From assembly GCA_009760855.2 (NCBI GenBank), contig WPIO01000032.1, positions 436,501 to 500,500 on the forward strand: a DNA stretch of 64,000 bases, written 5' to 3'. Of the stretch, positions 1 through 10,008 are shown piece by piece. The first letter of the stretch is position 1, and the number at the start of each line of letters is the position of its first letter. Under the pieces are notes generated by a model that saw only the letters and a list, made by a program, of their open reading frames with translations, was not told where the DNA came from and did no database searches. A program made the position numbers and the translations under genes. The DNA is from Cristatella mucedo. Taxonomy: Eukaryota > Bryozoa > Phylactolaemata > Cristatellidae.

Positions 1-1252
1 GACCAATCCTAGGCGCCGTCAAGAGCACGTCTTTTTCGTTCCTTTGTTAAGGTTGATGGACGACTTGACCGGGAAAATCGTAGTAGCGTTTCATCCAGAG
101 TACCTGTTTATGGCCCACTACGAGCTCTTCGTATATTCAGAGTCAAAATAACAAGGCGGCGGGCGATTAAGGCCATCGCTGTGGGGGGCTATTTCCTGTC
201 TCCTGCAAAATAAGGCAATATTTTCACGCCCACTCGGGTGGGGGCGTGTTGAACAAGTAGGAAGCTAGACGTAAAGAGAAAAACTGAAGATTCAACTCTG
301 TTGCAAGAATGAAGACCAAGGCGGTACAGAAACATGACACAGGCCGCTTTTCACCGGAAGCGCTTTCGCAGCACATTAAAAACCATTAGAGCCTCGTGTG
401 CTGTCGCACTTTTAGGCAGTATGCTATGCGAATTAATAGATTAATCGGCCTTCGCCCTGGTGCGCCAGCTGTGAAGCTACCGTTACATCGCCTTTCACCA
501 GGCTGTTCTTCGAGAAAGAAATTGATAGCCTGGTGCGGTAGCTCTACTGGTCCGCATAAACGTCCGCGACACTTCCCAGAGCAAGACTCTGGGTCAAGAT
601 GAATAGCGACAGGCCAGGCTGGTGCAGAGTGGAGGGTTTAGCGCTGCCGCATAGTGGAATACTTGGTGCCCTATTGCGGCTGCTTGGAAAGAGCTGCATT
701 AAAAAAAAAAATTTGCGTGGGACATGACATTTCTCTTTATGTCTGTTGCAGTACTGTCCTTTGGCTGTGGCAGACAGACATTGCAAGTCAGCTCTATGGC
801 GGCCGTCATACAGAAGAATGAACAAACAAAATTAGCCCCTCTAAGTGACTTTCGCACTACAATTTCTTAAACTGTATTGACATGGCGATTTATCGCTTAT
901 AGTTTAGGGCCTTAACGATCAAGGTTGTATGTAGGCTCGGGCCCAGAGTCGTATGCGAAGTTCACGGAGAGAGGGAGAGAGCAAGTTTTGTTTGGTGCTC
1001 CGAAAATTAATCTGTTTGTTTTTAATTATGTGTTTTGACATCAACGCTCTGGAGTGCCCCACTGACATAGTACTGAACCATAGCAGTGCAGTGCTTGAAA
1101 TGCTCAGGTAAGTTGTACTCCCTGTCAAGTATCAAATTGACTTTTAGATCCTCTCAATGGCTTGCAGGTCGCTTCATGAGCATGCACCGGCCAATCAAAT
1201 TCAAGCTATTGAAATTGCATACCATTTTTTAGCTGATTTTAAACCATTGACA
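1..1252. other. No recognised gene
   Basis: Single-copy DNA left of the first LINE. Only short open frames on both strands, none with a recognisable domain, splice structure or repeat. I see nothing supportable here. Confidence 0.6.
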
Positions 1253-1690
1253 TAATAGTAATAATACACTTGATAAAGCGCCCTCAGAGAACTCAATCTC
1301 TTTCTAGGCGCTTTAAATTTGCTGCAAAGGAAACACGATCGAATGGTGAGTGATATCGTGCTTGACAAACAACATGAATAACATGGTTAGGGGTGACAGG
1401 CACAGGGTCAGCATGCGAGTGGGGTTAGTGGCAGCATGCAACAGTGTCAGCACTCATCAGCACATAAAGGATGAATCACAGGGACAAACTAAATGCTGTC
1501 ATAAATAGATGCGTTTCTAAGTGCTTTTTAAATGTGGCCAAGTCAGGGGATGTCGTGAGTCAAGTCAGGAGTGAGTTCAAGGTTTGGGATCAAACGAACT
1601 AAATGTACGGTCACCAAAGAATTTAAGGTTTGTACGAGGCATAGGTAAACAGTTAGTTTCCAAAAATCAGGTGGTACGATGCTTGGCCTC

Positions 1691-1692
<2 letters not shown>

Positions 1693-1785
<93 letters not shown>
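1693..1785 (+). repeat. (GA)n microsatellite inside LINE E
   Basis: About 46 uninterrupted GA units lie in the LINE C-terminal coding region. Related copies have only a short GGGAGAGTAG at the same place (for example 56396-56405), so the array grew from that seed. On the minus strand the expansion keeps the frame as a Ser-Leu run after AYLSDLL. Confidence 0.95.
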
Positions 1786-1789
<4 letters not shown>

Positions 1790-2005
1790 TCTGATAGGTA
1801 GGCTGGAACCACAGAATGAAGGGACCTAAAAATGAGTAACAAAACCTTGAAGTCAATCCGTTGCTTGACTGGTAGCCAATGCAGTTCATCGAGAACTGGT
1901 GTGATGTGGCAACTGCAACGCTCACGACAGACAAGCCTAGCTGCAGAGTTTTGCACTAGCTGTAAGCACCAGATTGCACATGCTGCTTGGTCAGCAAGCA
2001 GTGAG

Positions 2006-2722
2006 TTACAGAAGTCGACGGGATGTCATAAATGCATGGACCAACTTGGACATGGTATCCTTATCTAAACAAGCTCTCATTTTAGCAATGTTATGTAGCT
2101 GAAAGTTGGCAGACTTGATTGTGGAGCTGATGTGGTCGTCTAATGAGTGGTCGCTTTGGAACAAGACACCTAGATTTCGCGAAGATTCAACAGGAGGTAT
2201 GCTGGCAGAGCCGATTTCAAGCATTAGCCCTTCCAATTTCTGAATCGCACGTGGTTTGCCCCTAACTAGTAAGTTATTTTTATCATCGCTTAGTTCAAGA
2301 AAATTAGCTGCCCTCCATGTGAGGATGTCATCAATACATGCAGCCAGGGAGTTGAGAGAATTTGAGGTGCTCGAAGGCTGGGAGGAATCAAAGGAAAGGG
2401 ACAACTGAGTGTCATCCGCATAGAAGTGAAAGCCTAGATTATGCTTAGCCATCACAAAGGTAAGAGGGAGAGTATAAACCGTGAAAAGAACTGGACCTAG
2501 CACGGAGCCCTGAGGTACCCCATATTTCAGAGGTACCTCGGATGATCTTTGTCCATTCACATCAATACTCTGGAGTCTTCCACTAAGATAGGACCTGAAC
2601 CATTGCAGAGCAGTGTCAGTAATGCCCAGGCGAGATGAGAGCCGCCCAAGAAGACCTTGGTTATCGATAGTATCAAAAGCTGCCAAAAGATAAAGCAAAA
2701 CAAGCAGATATACTCTACCCAT
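2006..2722 (-). pseudogene. Reverse transcriptase segment of LINE E
   Basis: A 238-codon open frame covers the RT palm. Motif A reads LAAFDTID (residues 13-20), motif [14 protein letters not shown] (68-80) and motif C YADD (101-104), so both catalytic aspartate positions are kept. RT would copy the LINE RNA by target-primed reverse transcription. The frame lacks the fingers region, which lies in other frames at 2765-2962 (TLERVMADQLNSYIE), and it is closed before the C-terminal domain. It is therefore an unusually well preserved fragment of a non-functional copy. Confidence 0.85.
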
Positions 2723-2928
2723 GCCTGCGTTCCTAAGTAGGCCGTTTTACACCCGAAGCAATTCTTACTCTTTGGAGTGATTAGCTCTAAAGCCAGACTG
2801 GACCTTACTCGCTAGGCTTGAAGTTTCAATATATGAGTTCAGCTGGTCTGCCATGACTCGTTCCAGTGTCTTTGATAGGAATGTTAGAAGGAAGACCGGG
2901 CGGAGACCGTTGCTCCAGTTGTCTTGGT

Positions 2929-3630
2929 CTAGTGTCGCTTTCTTGAGAAGTGGCCTGACCACAGCTTTTTTGAAAGGTGCTGGGACATGACCTGAAGCTC
3001 AGGACATATTAATGCTGCAGTTAGGCATGGCAGCAGCAGGTCAATGCGACGTAGGAGCAGGACAGTGGGAATAGGGTCCATAGTACTTGTTGTTTTCTTT
3101 GATTGGGATACAAACTTCACGACGAGATCACCACCGATCTGCTTGAATGTAGACATTGAGGTGCTGCAAGGAATCGAGGGACAGCATTCTGGCGGAGACG
3201 CTGCCATCGCAGGGATGCACTCCCTGATCTTGTCTATCTTCTGGACAAAGAATTGAGAGAAGCGATCTGCCAGATCGTCACATGAATCATCATGCAAGGA
3301 GCTAGGCTGGGAGTGATTGAGGAAATAGGTGATTGTCGACATCAGCATTTTTGGATCGTGCATCCGTGATTCAACAATATTTTTATAGAAGCAAGACTCG
3401 ACCTTTGCTAGGATTGATTGGCATGACCTACAGTAGTCCTTGTAGGCCTGTCGATGGACAGTCAGTCTTGATCTTTTGTATTCTTTTTCAAGCTTTCGCT
3501 TAGTAGACCTAGCTAGTTTAATGTCTGTGGTAAACCATAGGCCGTCTGGGCGAGGGTGCACCGTGTGCTTAGTCAGAGGTGCAAACTCGTCGAGCTGGTC
3601 GGCTAGTGTCATGTTGTAGCTATCTACCAA
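2929..3630 (-). pseudogene. Endonuclease-RT linker of LINE E
   Basis: A 233-codon open frame covers the region between the endonuclease and RT of a CR1/L2-type ORF2. It begins YNMTLADQLDEFAPLTK and includes YKDYCRSCQS, YKNIVESRMHDPKMLMS and a QKIDKIRE stretch. The same linker recurs in diverged form at 51662-52033 and 52766-52993, which confirms one family. It has no independent function. Confidence 0.78.
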
Positions 3631-3832
3631 TGATGACAGATCGGAGGGAGGACTGAGCAGCTGAGGCGAGGCAGATATTATCGCATCGACAGCATCGATG
3701 TCAAGGGTCTAGAGGTTTCGAGATTCACAGGTGATTTTGGAGGAGGATAAGGAGGCGGCACACACTGTAGACTAAATGAGAAATGCAAGTGATCAGATAA
3801 CCAGGATTTGATAATACTTATATAATAATAAT

Positions 3833-4676
3833 TTGGTAATAATATAATTCCTATCTAAGACGTCCCCTCTAAGCAGTTTATCGAATCACTAATACAGAGT
3901 TCCTCTAACTGTCAGATGCGATGGTGACAGCTGAGAAAAGTAGGCAGTTTCAAAGCCTTTTAATCCTCTCGATCTATTTCTTTGTCGGTTGCGAGGGTCC
4001 TGGCCATTGACGCGGAAGTGGAAACAATTAAATATAGGCTCTTATTACTTTCGCCGCCTTAGAAAACGTGTGCTTGAATTTAGTACTTGAAATGCAAGCA
4101 ACGAGTCTCAACGTCATCGAATAAAAATTGGACAGCCATGGATGTTAATGTTGAAAATGATTAACATTGATACCGGTATTAATATAACTTATTAAGATGA
4201 TTATGAATTGATAATTATTAGCGTCAACTTCTTAGCTCCAGCAGCACGACCAGCTCCACCAGCGGGCGATGGAATTTCCAATGGATTGCAAGAAGGCAGC
4301 CGTAGCATTTATTTTATGTAGGGCACGAAACTCGTCAACTATAAAATAGTGGCACCGTAGCATCCGAAGAGTGCTCGTGATGCAAGACGAGTCGAGCGCA
4401 AATCCACGCCACAAATCCCGGACTAACCTGTACGACAACCCTTCCCGGTATAACTCCTGAGGCCAGAGGCGTAGAAGGGGGTTGGATGGGGTGGTTGGGT
4501 GACAGATGTCCCCGGGCGCCAAAATAGATTGAGCATATTTCTAAAAAGAAAACTTCATGCGAGAATACCGATTTTGATTTCAAGCAAGTACCTTTTTAAA
4601 TGGACTTACTACTATCGGCTGAGCTAGTTAAACACGTTTACAGACTTAGACCGAGCTGTAGCTTGAAACTCTGCCG
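3833..4676. other. No recognised gene
   Basis: AT-rich single-copy sequence upstream of the truncation point of LINE E, with short TAA-rich runs near 3820-3850. No domain or splice structure recognised. Confidence 0.55.
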
Positions 4677-4775
4677 GCATAATAATAATAATAATAATAA
4701 TAATAATTCACTTGATAAAGCGCCCTCAGAGAACTTAATCTCTCTCTAGGCGCTTTACATTTGCTGTAAAGTTAC
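4677..4775 (-). mobile_element. Solo LINE 3' end with (ATT)n tail
   Basis: About 100 bp. A (TAA)9-like tract is followed by the TTCACTTGATAAAGCGCCC and CTCTAGGCGCTTTACA signature that ends LINE E. Either an extreme 5' truncation or a short non-autonomous element using the LINE tail. Confidence 0.82.
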
Positions 4776-6349
4776 ATGAGATGAGGCGGAAACACCGAGG
4801 GGGCTTCAGCCACTACGTATTTCGCTGGCGTTCGAAGCAGAACACATCATGGCCGTTCAGCCCCTCCGTCCGCATCCCAGCATGCCCTTCTCGTCCGTTG
4901 GCCCCATACTGCCTGCCACACGCAGGCTGTGTAGCCTCAAGTTCGAGCCCGCCCTGCTACGTCAAGGTCAAGGTCGAGACAGCCTGCAGTAGCTGAGCAG
5001 CGACAGGCTATTAGACCGCAAAAGATAAGCATAATTAACTGGCTGCGCTATGCCAACGCAGCCGTCGTGTCAGGCCACAGGTCAGGTGTCCAAAATAGAA
5101 TACTGTCCAGAAATGAGAGGGCACTTTTTTGTAAACCGTGATAACCACAGCTTGAACCTGGCACGTGTTCACGCTGCTTGTCGCGATTCCATTGTCGATA
5201 ACTTTTATTTGGAACAATAGAATAGAGAGCACCTAGTACCTAATTCTTTCAAAGATAGACTCTGAGGTGGGAAGAACGGAAGACATTCTTAGCCATCACT
5301 GTCAGACGTGACTCCGCAGCAAGGTGGAAGAGTGGAGGCTGTGAAAGCTACCAGTGATAGACTGAACAGCATTGTAGGTCTTTCTAAGGACACAAATGGA
5401 ACATTGGAAGCAATAAGTGAAGTAGGCAGTCTCCTAAATTGCATTTTATACTTTAACTGTCTTACACTGTTGCTATTTAGATACTTCATCGTTAAGGAGG
5501 ATTGACTGCGTTCAAAAAAGACTGCAGGATAAATAGTTGAACTTAAAAGATGCCTCTTGTGTCATCGACTCTCAGGAGATTTAGTTGTCAAGACTTCGAG
5601 AAGACCTGTGCCAGGAATCACTACCAGATGTCAAAAGGAGATGTGAGTTGTGGAGAATTTCAGTTGAGCGAAGAATCCAAAAAAGACTTGGATGTCTGTA
5701 GAACTTTCTCACGATGTTGGTCTCATGGCAGAGGAAGAAATTTAAAAAATACTGAAGGACAGGATAGACTATCCCCGACAAGAAATTACAACAAGATTTT
5801 CCTGGCTCACAGATCTTTATGCCGAATGTGGTTTCTTTCTGGAAATGGAAGCTTTTGAAGACACTTGGCCAGACCAAACTAAGCCAGCAATGTCTAGATC
5901 TTGATGGCTTGTATTGTTCAGACGTTAATGAAACCGAGTTGTACAACGAAATATGTGACTGTAACATGCTTCTTGCCACACGTCACGACTCGGCACTAAG
6001 GACAGGACTGAAACTCATGTCTTAAATTGCCAGTTACGGAGAATGTGTGTTTCCTAATTTGAGAGTTGCCTTGCAAGTTCTTCTATAGCTTTGTGAGTTA
6101 CCAGTTGTGAGTGTTCCTGTAGCAAGCTGAAGCTAGTCCTGCCTAATCTGAGAGCGTGAAAGGTGCAAGGTTGACTCTCCGATATGGCATTGTTAAGCAT
6201 AGAGAAAGAATCAGTGGAAAATAATTGACTTTCAAACTGTAATAGACCACTTTGCCAGGTCCTGGCCTAAACAATTCACCTAAGTTAAAGCTGTGACAGC
6301 TTAATTGTACCTGTATTGCTAATACAAGACCTGTACCTGTTAATCAGCC
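4776..6349. other. No recognised gene; left flank of the duplication
   Basis: Single-copy sequence up to the first duplication unit. Open frames up to about 130 codons occur on both strands (5550-5979) but show no domain, conservation or gene structure. This stretch is not repeated at the left edges of units 2-4, which fixes the left end of the array near 6350. Confidence 0.55.
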
Positions 6350-6404
6350 CTACGCCAATTTTTTGTAAACAATATTGCAATACTCAATTGCATCTGATGC
6401 TAGT

Positions 6405-6618
6405 GACAGGGCGGGGTAGGGCTGGGTAGGGCAGGGTAGGGCGAGGTAGGGCGGGGCAGGACAAGGAATGAGGCAGGGCAGGGCAGGGCAGGGCAGGGCA
6501 GGGCAGGGCAGGGCAGGGCAGGGCAGGGCAGGGCAGGGCAGGGCAGGGCAGGGCAGGGCAGTACAGGGCAGAGAAGGGCAGGGCAGGGCAGGACAAGGGA
6601 TCGGGCAGGGGAACAGTA
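6405..6618 (+). repeat. GGGCA minisatellite, unit 1
   Basis: About 40 pentamers, first GGGTA/GGGCG variants and then a long pure GGGCA run, directly inside the unit boundary. The G strand is plus. It could form G-quadruplexes. The arginine-glycine-glutamine and leucine-proline open frames across it are artefacts of the repeat. Confidence 0.93.
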
Positions 6619-6953
6619 TCTCAAGACTGCTAGTCTTTTACTGCGTTATTCCCGAAGGCTAATTCCCTAAGAGGTGTTATTGACAGGATACCCTTGCAGC
6701 TTGACAGACACACACACTGATTCTCTAATCGGTGTTTCAGTTTCGTGGTCGTAATCGTCAGCTCCTCATTAAGCCGCTCTCTTCGATAACTGCTTGTCGC
6801 ATAAAAGCTACATTCAGATTTACACTTCCGCAGCTAGTGATCGTGGTCGACCAATCACTAAGTTTAAGGTCTGCCTACCCTGATAGAATTCCAAAAGTCG
6901 TGATTGACCGATGGACGATCAAAAAACAAGCAATTTGGGTAGCTGGCAACTAG

Positions 6954-7470
6954 GAAATGTATTCAAGACTCGAATCCACTCATAAATGGGTGCTGTAAAG
7001 CTATTCGGACTGTACTCCCATCAGCCGTCACGGCTTAGTCAAGTAGTCCGAGATCAGTCGCACGCCCACATTCACCACTGCAAGCGGATGACGTAACCGA
7101 ATACAAAGTCGAGGGACATCTAGTCTTGCTAATACCAATCGAGGAATTTGTGACATGGAGCAGGAGATTAATTTGGGTTGCCTGTTTGACTAATTTATGC
7201 GGAGCTGTTTGCAGTTCAGCAGGTATAGTTTTTGTGTAACCTAGTTGCATCATGGACGCAACATAGCGGCACCTGATAAAATCGCCGGAGAGGGGCGTCT
7301 CACAATCGCTTGTATTAAAACATTCAGGGTAACCTGCCAACTCGTTGCATCGGAATTTTGTCTACGGAGCAATGCATTCGGATGTGGCTGCCACTGTTGG
7401 TGCTAGATAGGAGCGCATTAAGCTTAATCATGAAACTGGCATTTTGCCCTAAGCTTCCTTTGGAAACATA
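6954..7470. other. Upstream region of the unit 1 gene, no gene seen
   Basis: Unit-conserved non-coding DNA between the GGGCA array region and the proximal promoter. No similarity to the region upstream of the diverged gene at 58464 was noticed beyond about 200 bp from the ATG. Could hold distal control elements. Confidence 0.4.
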
Positions 7471-7646
7471 CAGTTGGGCGTGGTTCATGCATATTTATCC
7501 ACTGCCTCCGGCTAACGCCTGGCAGTAAGGCTTGGCTGCTGTAATTAAGGATCGCGTTCTCCGTATTTATACCCGTCAAAGCTCACTGAACCGGCACAAG
7601 ACAGCTCTGAGCAGCTCTGGCAAGTTTCGGTGCTGAGACGTCAGTC
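7471..7646 (+). promoter_or_regulatory. Proximal promoter of the unit 1 gene
   Basis: TATTTATA at 7564-7571 is the likely TATA box, 83 bp before the ATG. TAATTA at 7542-7547 is a homeodomain-type core. GGCTAACGCCTGGC (7510-7523) and TTGGGCGTGGTTCATGCA (7474-7491) are further conserved blocks. All four sit at exactly the same distance from the ATG in the diverged gene at 58464, although the sequence between them differs. The transcription start is inferred near 7595. Confidence 0.82.
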
Positions 7647-8238
7647 ATGAAGATAGCCGTGGTCGTACTCGCTCTATGCGTTCTTTCGGTTCAAGGTGAG
7701 TGCTCGGCGCTGAGTCTTGTAGGCAGCTGCCCAGTCACTCAGTCATGTCTTACCATCGTTCTCAAAAATGCCACGTCCCGCTGTACTCAAAGGACGGTGA
7801 GAAGGAGCGTTCTAAAAGCGCATTGCAACCGAGTGCTATATTGCAAGGACTAAATCGTGACATTTACTTGTTGCAGCAGGTGGATGGGGAGGAAAAGAAA
7901 GCAACAACAACAACAACAACAACAATAACAACGCTGGCGGAAATAACAACAACAATAATAATAACAACAACGCTCGGGGTCACCACGAAAGGACCGTCAT
8001 CAAGAAGGTTCCAGTGCCCTACACGGTGGTTGAGAAAGTTCCACAGCCTTATGAGGTCATCAAGGAGGTGAAGGTTCCCGTGGAAGTGATCAAGGAGGTC
8101 AAGGTACCAGTGGAGGTCATCAAGGAGGTGAAAGTGCCCTATCCAGTGGTTGAGAAAGTGCCAGTTCCCTATACAGTGGTGGAGAAAGTCCCTGTTCCGG
8201 TGAAAGTTCACCGCGAGTACGAGCCTGAAGGATGGTAA
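7647..8238 (+). CDS. Secreted Asn-rich, VPVPY-repeat protein (unit 1)
   Basis: Two exons, 7647-7695 and 7877-8238, with a 181-bp phase-1 GT-AG intron (donor CAAG/GTGAGT). The precursor is 136 residues: signal peptide 1-17 (MKIAVVVLALCVLSVQA, cleavage after VQA), GGWGGKES, Asn10, AGG, Asn10, ARGHHERTVIK, then seven 10-residue repeats (60-129; first KVPVPYTVVE, middle EVKVPVEVIK) and EYEPEGW. There is no cysteine after the signal. The alternating Val/Pro/Tyr and Lys/Glu pattern suggests an extended extracellular structural protein; arthropod VPVPV-type cuticle proteins have a similar composition, but homology is not shown. The acceptor is a GCAGCAG tandem, so a form one residue shorter (GGWGG after VQ) is possible. 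The start is the first ATG after the TATA box, with G at -3. I do not recognise a named family. Confidence 0.85.
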
Positions 8239-8287
8239 ATGTTGCGGATAAGCTATTCGCAATGGATAGGCATTATAATTTTAGGTG

Positions 8288-8293
8288 AATAAA
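8288..8293 (+). terminator. Poly(A) signal AATAAA, unit 1 gene
   Basis: Canonical AATAAA 50 bp after the stop codon, preserved in all four units. Implies a short 3' UTR. Confidence 0.75.
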
Positions 8294-9802
8294 TTATGTA
8301 CATGTACCTGTAAATGTGCATCTGTATCGGATTATGCTTATTAGAGTTCAAAGACTTGCTTAGTTTGATGGTCTAAAAGCTATGCTAGCAACGTGTTTCC
8401 AAAATAAGGAACCCTTACCACATTTCTCAACAATATATTCCTTAGTAACGGCCAATGTGGTTTGCTGGTAATTAGCGAATTCAACTTGATTAACAGAAAA
8501 AAGAAAGTCAGATTTGGTAGTTTTTTCTTGACGGAATGGTGACTTGGATGGGCGGACAGAAAGTCACCCAAGCCTTACGTAAGAATATCGCTGGTTCCGA
8601 CAAGCTATGTCTAAGTGATGAAGCTTAATTATTTTAGAGCGAGTACAAAAATCAGTAAAAGCACTACCGGATAAATCAATTTCTTTCATAAGTTTGCTAG
8701 AAGGAAAACCATTCGATAGGCCAATGATGTACGCTAATACCTGAAAATATTTCGAGGCGTGTCTTTACTTTAATTGCATATTTTAGGCAGCATATGTGAA
8801 GGTTTATGTAGAAACGCTGATCGGAAGAGTCCTTTCGCAAAAGGAACTGCCAAAAAGGCGTCGTACAGCCGATTTAAGCTGCGCTAAAGTCGTTCGAGAA
8901 AATGGGCAACACACATACATTTTCCACAGAACTACATGTTCTGCGCCCAGATTTAAATAATGACGATTATTTAGGGTAGGTACGAGATAAAGCTTAAAAG
9001 AAGATTGAGCTAAGCTCGTTTAGTGAACTATAGCTACTAGTTGCGACCGAAATTTCTATCCGAACTTTCTCTTAGTCAGGGCTCAGTCTTCTGATGAGGC
9101 AAAGAGTGCTGACTTGCTCGAAGTGAGCTCACGCACAGCCATATACATATTTTGTTTTCCACGTCATTACGATCATGATAGCACTACTACGCATAGCGTT
9201 CAAGAATGTGCTTAAAGGGCAACCAAATAATTTTAACTCATTGGGGTTATGTACAACCTCAAGCGATATATGGCAATTGACTGAGATGGCAGAAAAAAGC
9301 AATCAGTAATCCCCATTCAGATCCCTCGAAAATAAGTAAAGTGGCTGAGAAAAGCTCCGACTTTGCTTGCGTGTAATAGCACAATGTTTGTAAAGTCCAC
9401 CCAGAGTTTTTAGCCCATTGAGGATGTTCGATTTCGGATAATGTCTCGGGTAATGTAATGTAATGCAATAAGCAAAATAAGCCGCACATAAACCACACAC
9501 CTGCTGTGCAAAGCTCCGATTTAAAATGCATTAAACAGGCCACGTTTTTTAAGTGCACCTCTTCCTGGAAAAAGAGTTTGAAGACACCTATTGAGTTGCA
9601 CGTAATTCGCCTTCATTGCATCTGGTCGTCAGTTTCCCGTTTGGAAACGTGTGATATCAATCTCCACTCTGTCCACCTCTTTGAAAACGGTCCGATGAAT
9701 TTGAATAACGATAGGGGTTGGCAATCAACGGTCTATTGAAAGGCATGGTGCCATTTAAGGAATGACATGATTTAAATAGATATAAATACATATATACATA
9801 TG

Positions 9803-9843
<41 letters not shown>

Positions 9844-10008
9844 CGGAAACAAGTAGGCCATTTCATTGGAATATATAAATTACGATAAATAATAAATTAA
9901 CCCCAAATACAGGTAATTTCATCAATATTCAAGCCCATCAACACTTGAATAAATCCGAAATGATAGTACTGCCAGCTTACGAACGTCAGGGAATCGTCAA
10001 CGCAACGA
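8294..10008. other. Intergenic, no gene seen; contains (AT)n
   Basis: Unit-conserved non-coding DNA with an (AT)n run at 9805-9839. Open frames up to about 100 codons are repeated in each unit only because the DNA is; several are interrupted by indels in one unit or another. Confidence 0.5.

Larger units (their letters stand above)
1253..3832 (-). mobile_element. LINE E: 5'-truncated CR1/L2-group retrotransposon
   Basis: Read on the minus strand. It starts inside the C-terminal end of the apurinic endonuclease domain (an SDHLHFSFSL-like SDH motif near 3780-3800), passes through the linker and a reverse transcriptase with motifs A, B and C, then a C-terminal domain (QNSAARLVC, HWLPVKQRIDF, then PAYLSDLL). 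It ends in a 3' UTR with the hairpin-like AAGCGCC...GGGCGCTTTATCAAGTG element and an (ATT)n tail at 1253-1270. Frameshifts and stops separate the open segments, so the element is dead. Its 3' end is shared by several other fragments in the window, which defines one LINE family. Confidence 0.88.

Noticed and set aside
5550-5979. Overlapping frames of 102 and 132 codons on opposite strands
   Set aside because: No recognisable domain, no splice signals in a sensible arrangement, single copy; no support beyond being open.
6405-6618. Telomere-like or CRISPR-like array
   Set aside because: Pentamer GGGCA/GGGTA without spacers; neither a TTAGGG telomere nor a CRISPR repeat-spacer pattern.
6384-6662. 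Ala-Leu-Pro-Cys and Gly-Arg-Ala-Gly-Gln repeat frames
   Set aside because: Translations of the GGGCA minisatellite in different frames.
7647-7853. 68-codon frame beginning MKIAVVVLALC and continuing through GECSALSL
   Set aside because: Read-through of the intron. The GTGAGT donor follows CAAG at 7695, and the intron part is not conserved in the diverged gene.
7700-8071. Thr-rich frame through the AAC tract in units 1, 2 and 4
   Set aside because: Shifted reading of the Asn codons. It ends inside the repeat region, and no acceptor joins it to exon 1.
7864-8262. 132-codon minus-strand frame over exon 2 (and copies at 20307, 32841, 44567, 58687)
   Set aside because: Antisense shadow of the repeat domain. 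It is conserved only because the sense codons are, and its His/Leu/Asp pattern mirrors the decapeptide repeats.
9259-9739. Frames of 77-99 codons 3' of the gene, repeated in every unit
   Set aside because: Repeated because the DNA is duplicated. Lengths change with small indels between units, which argues against coding.
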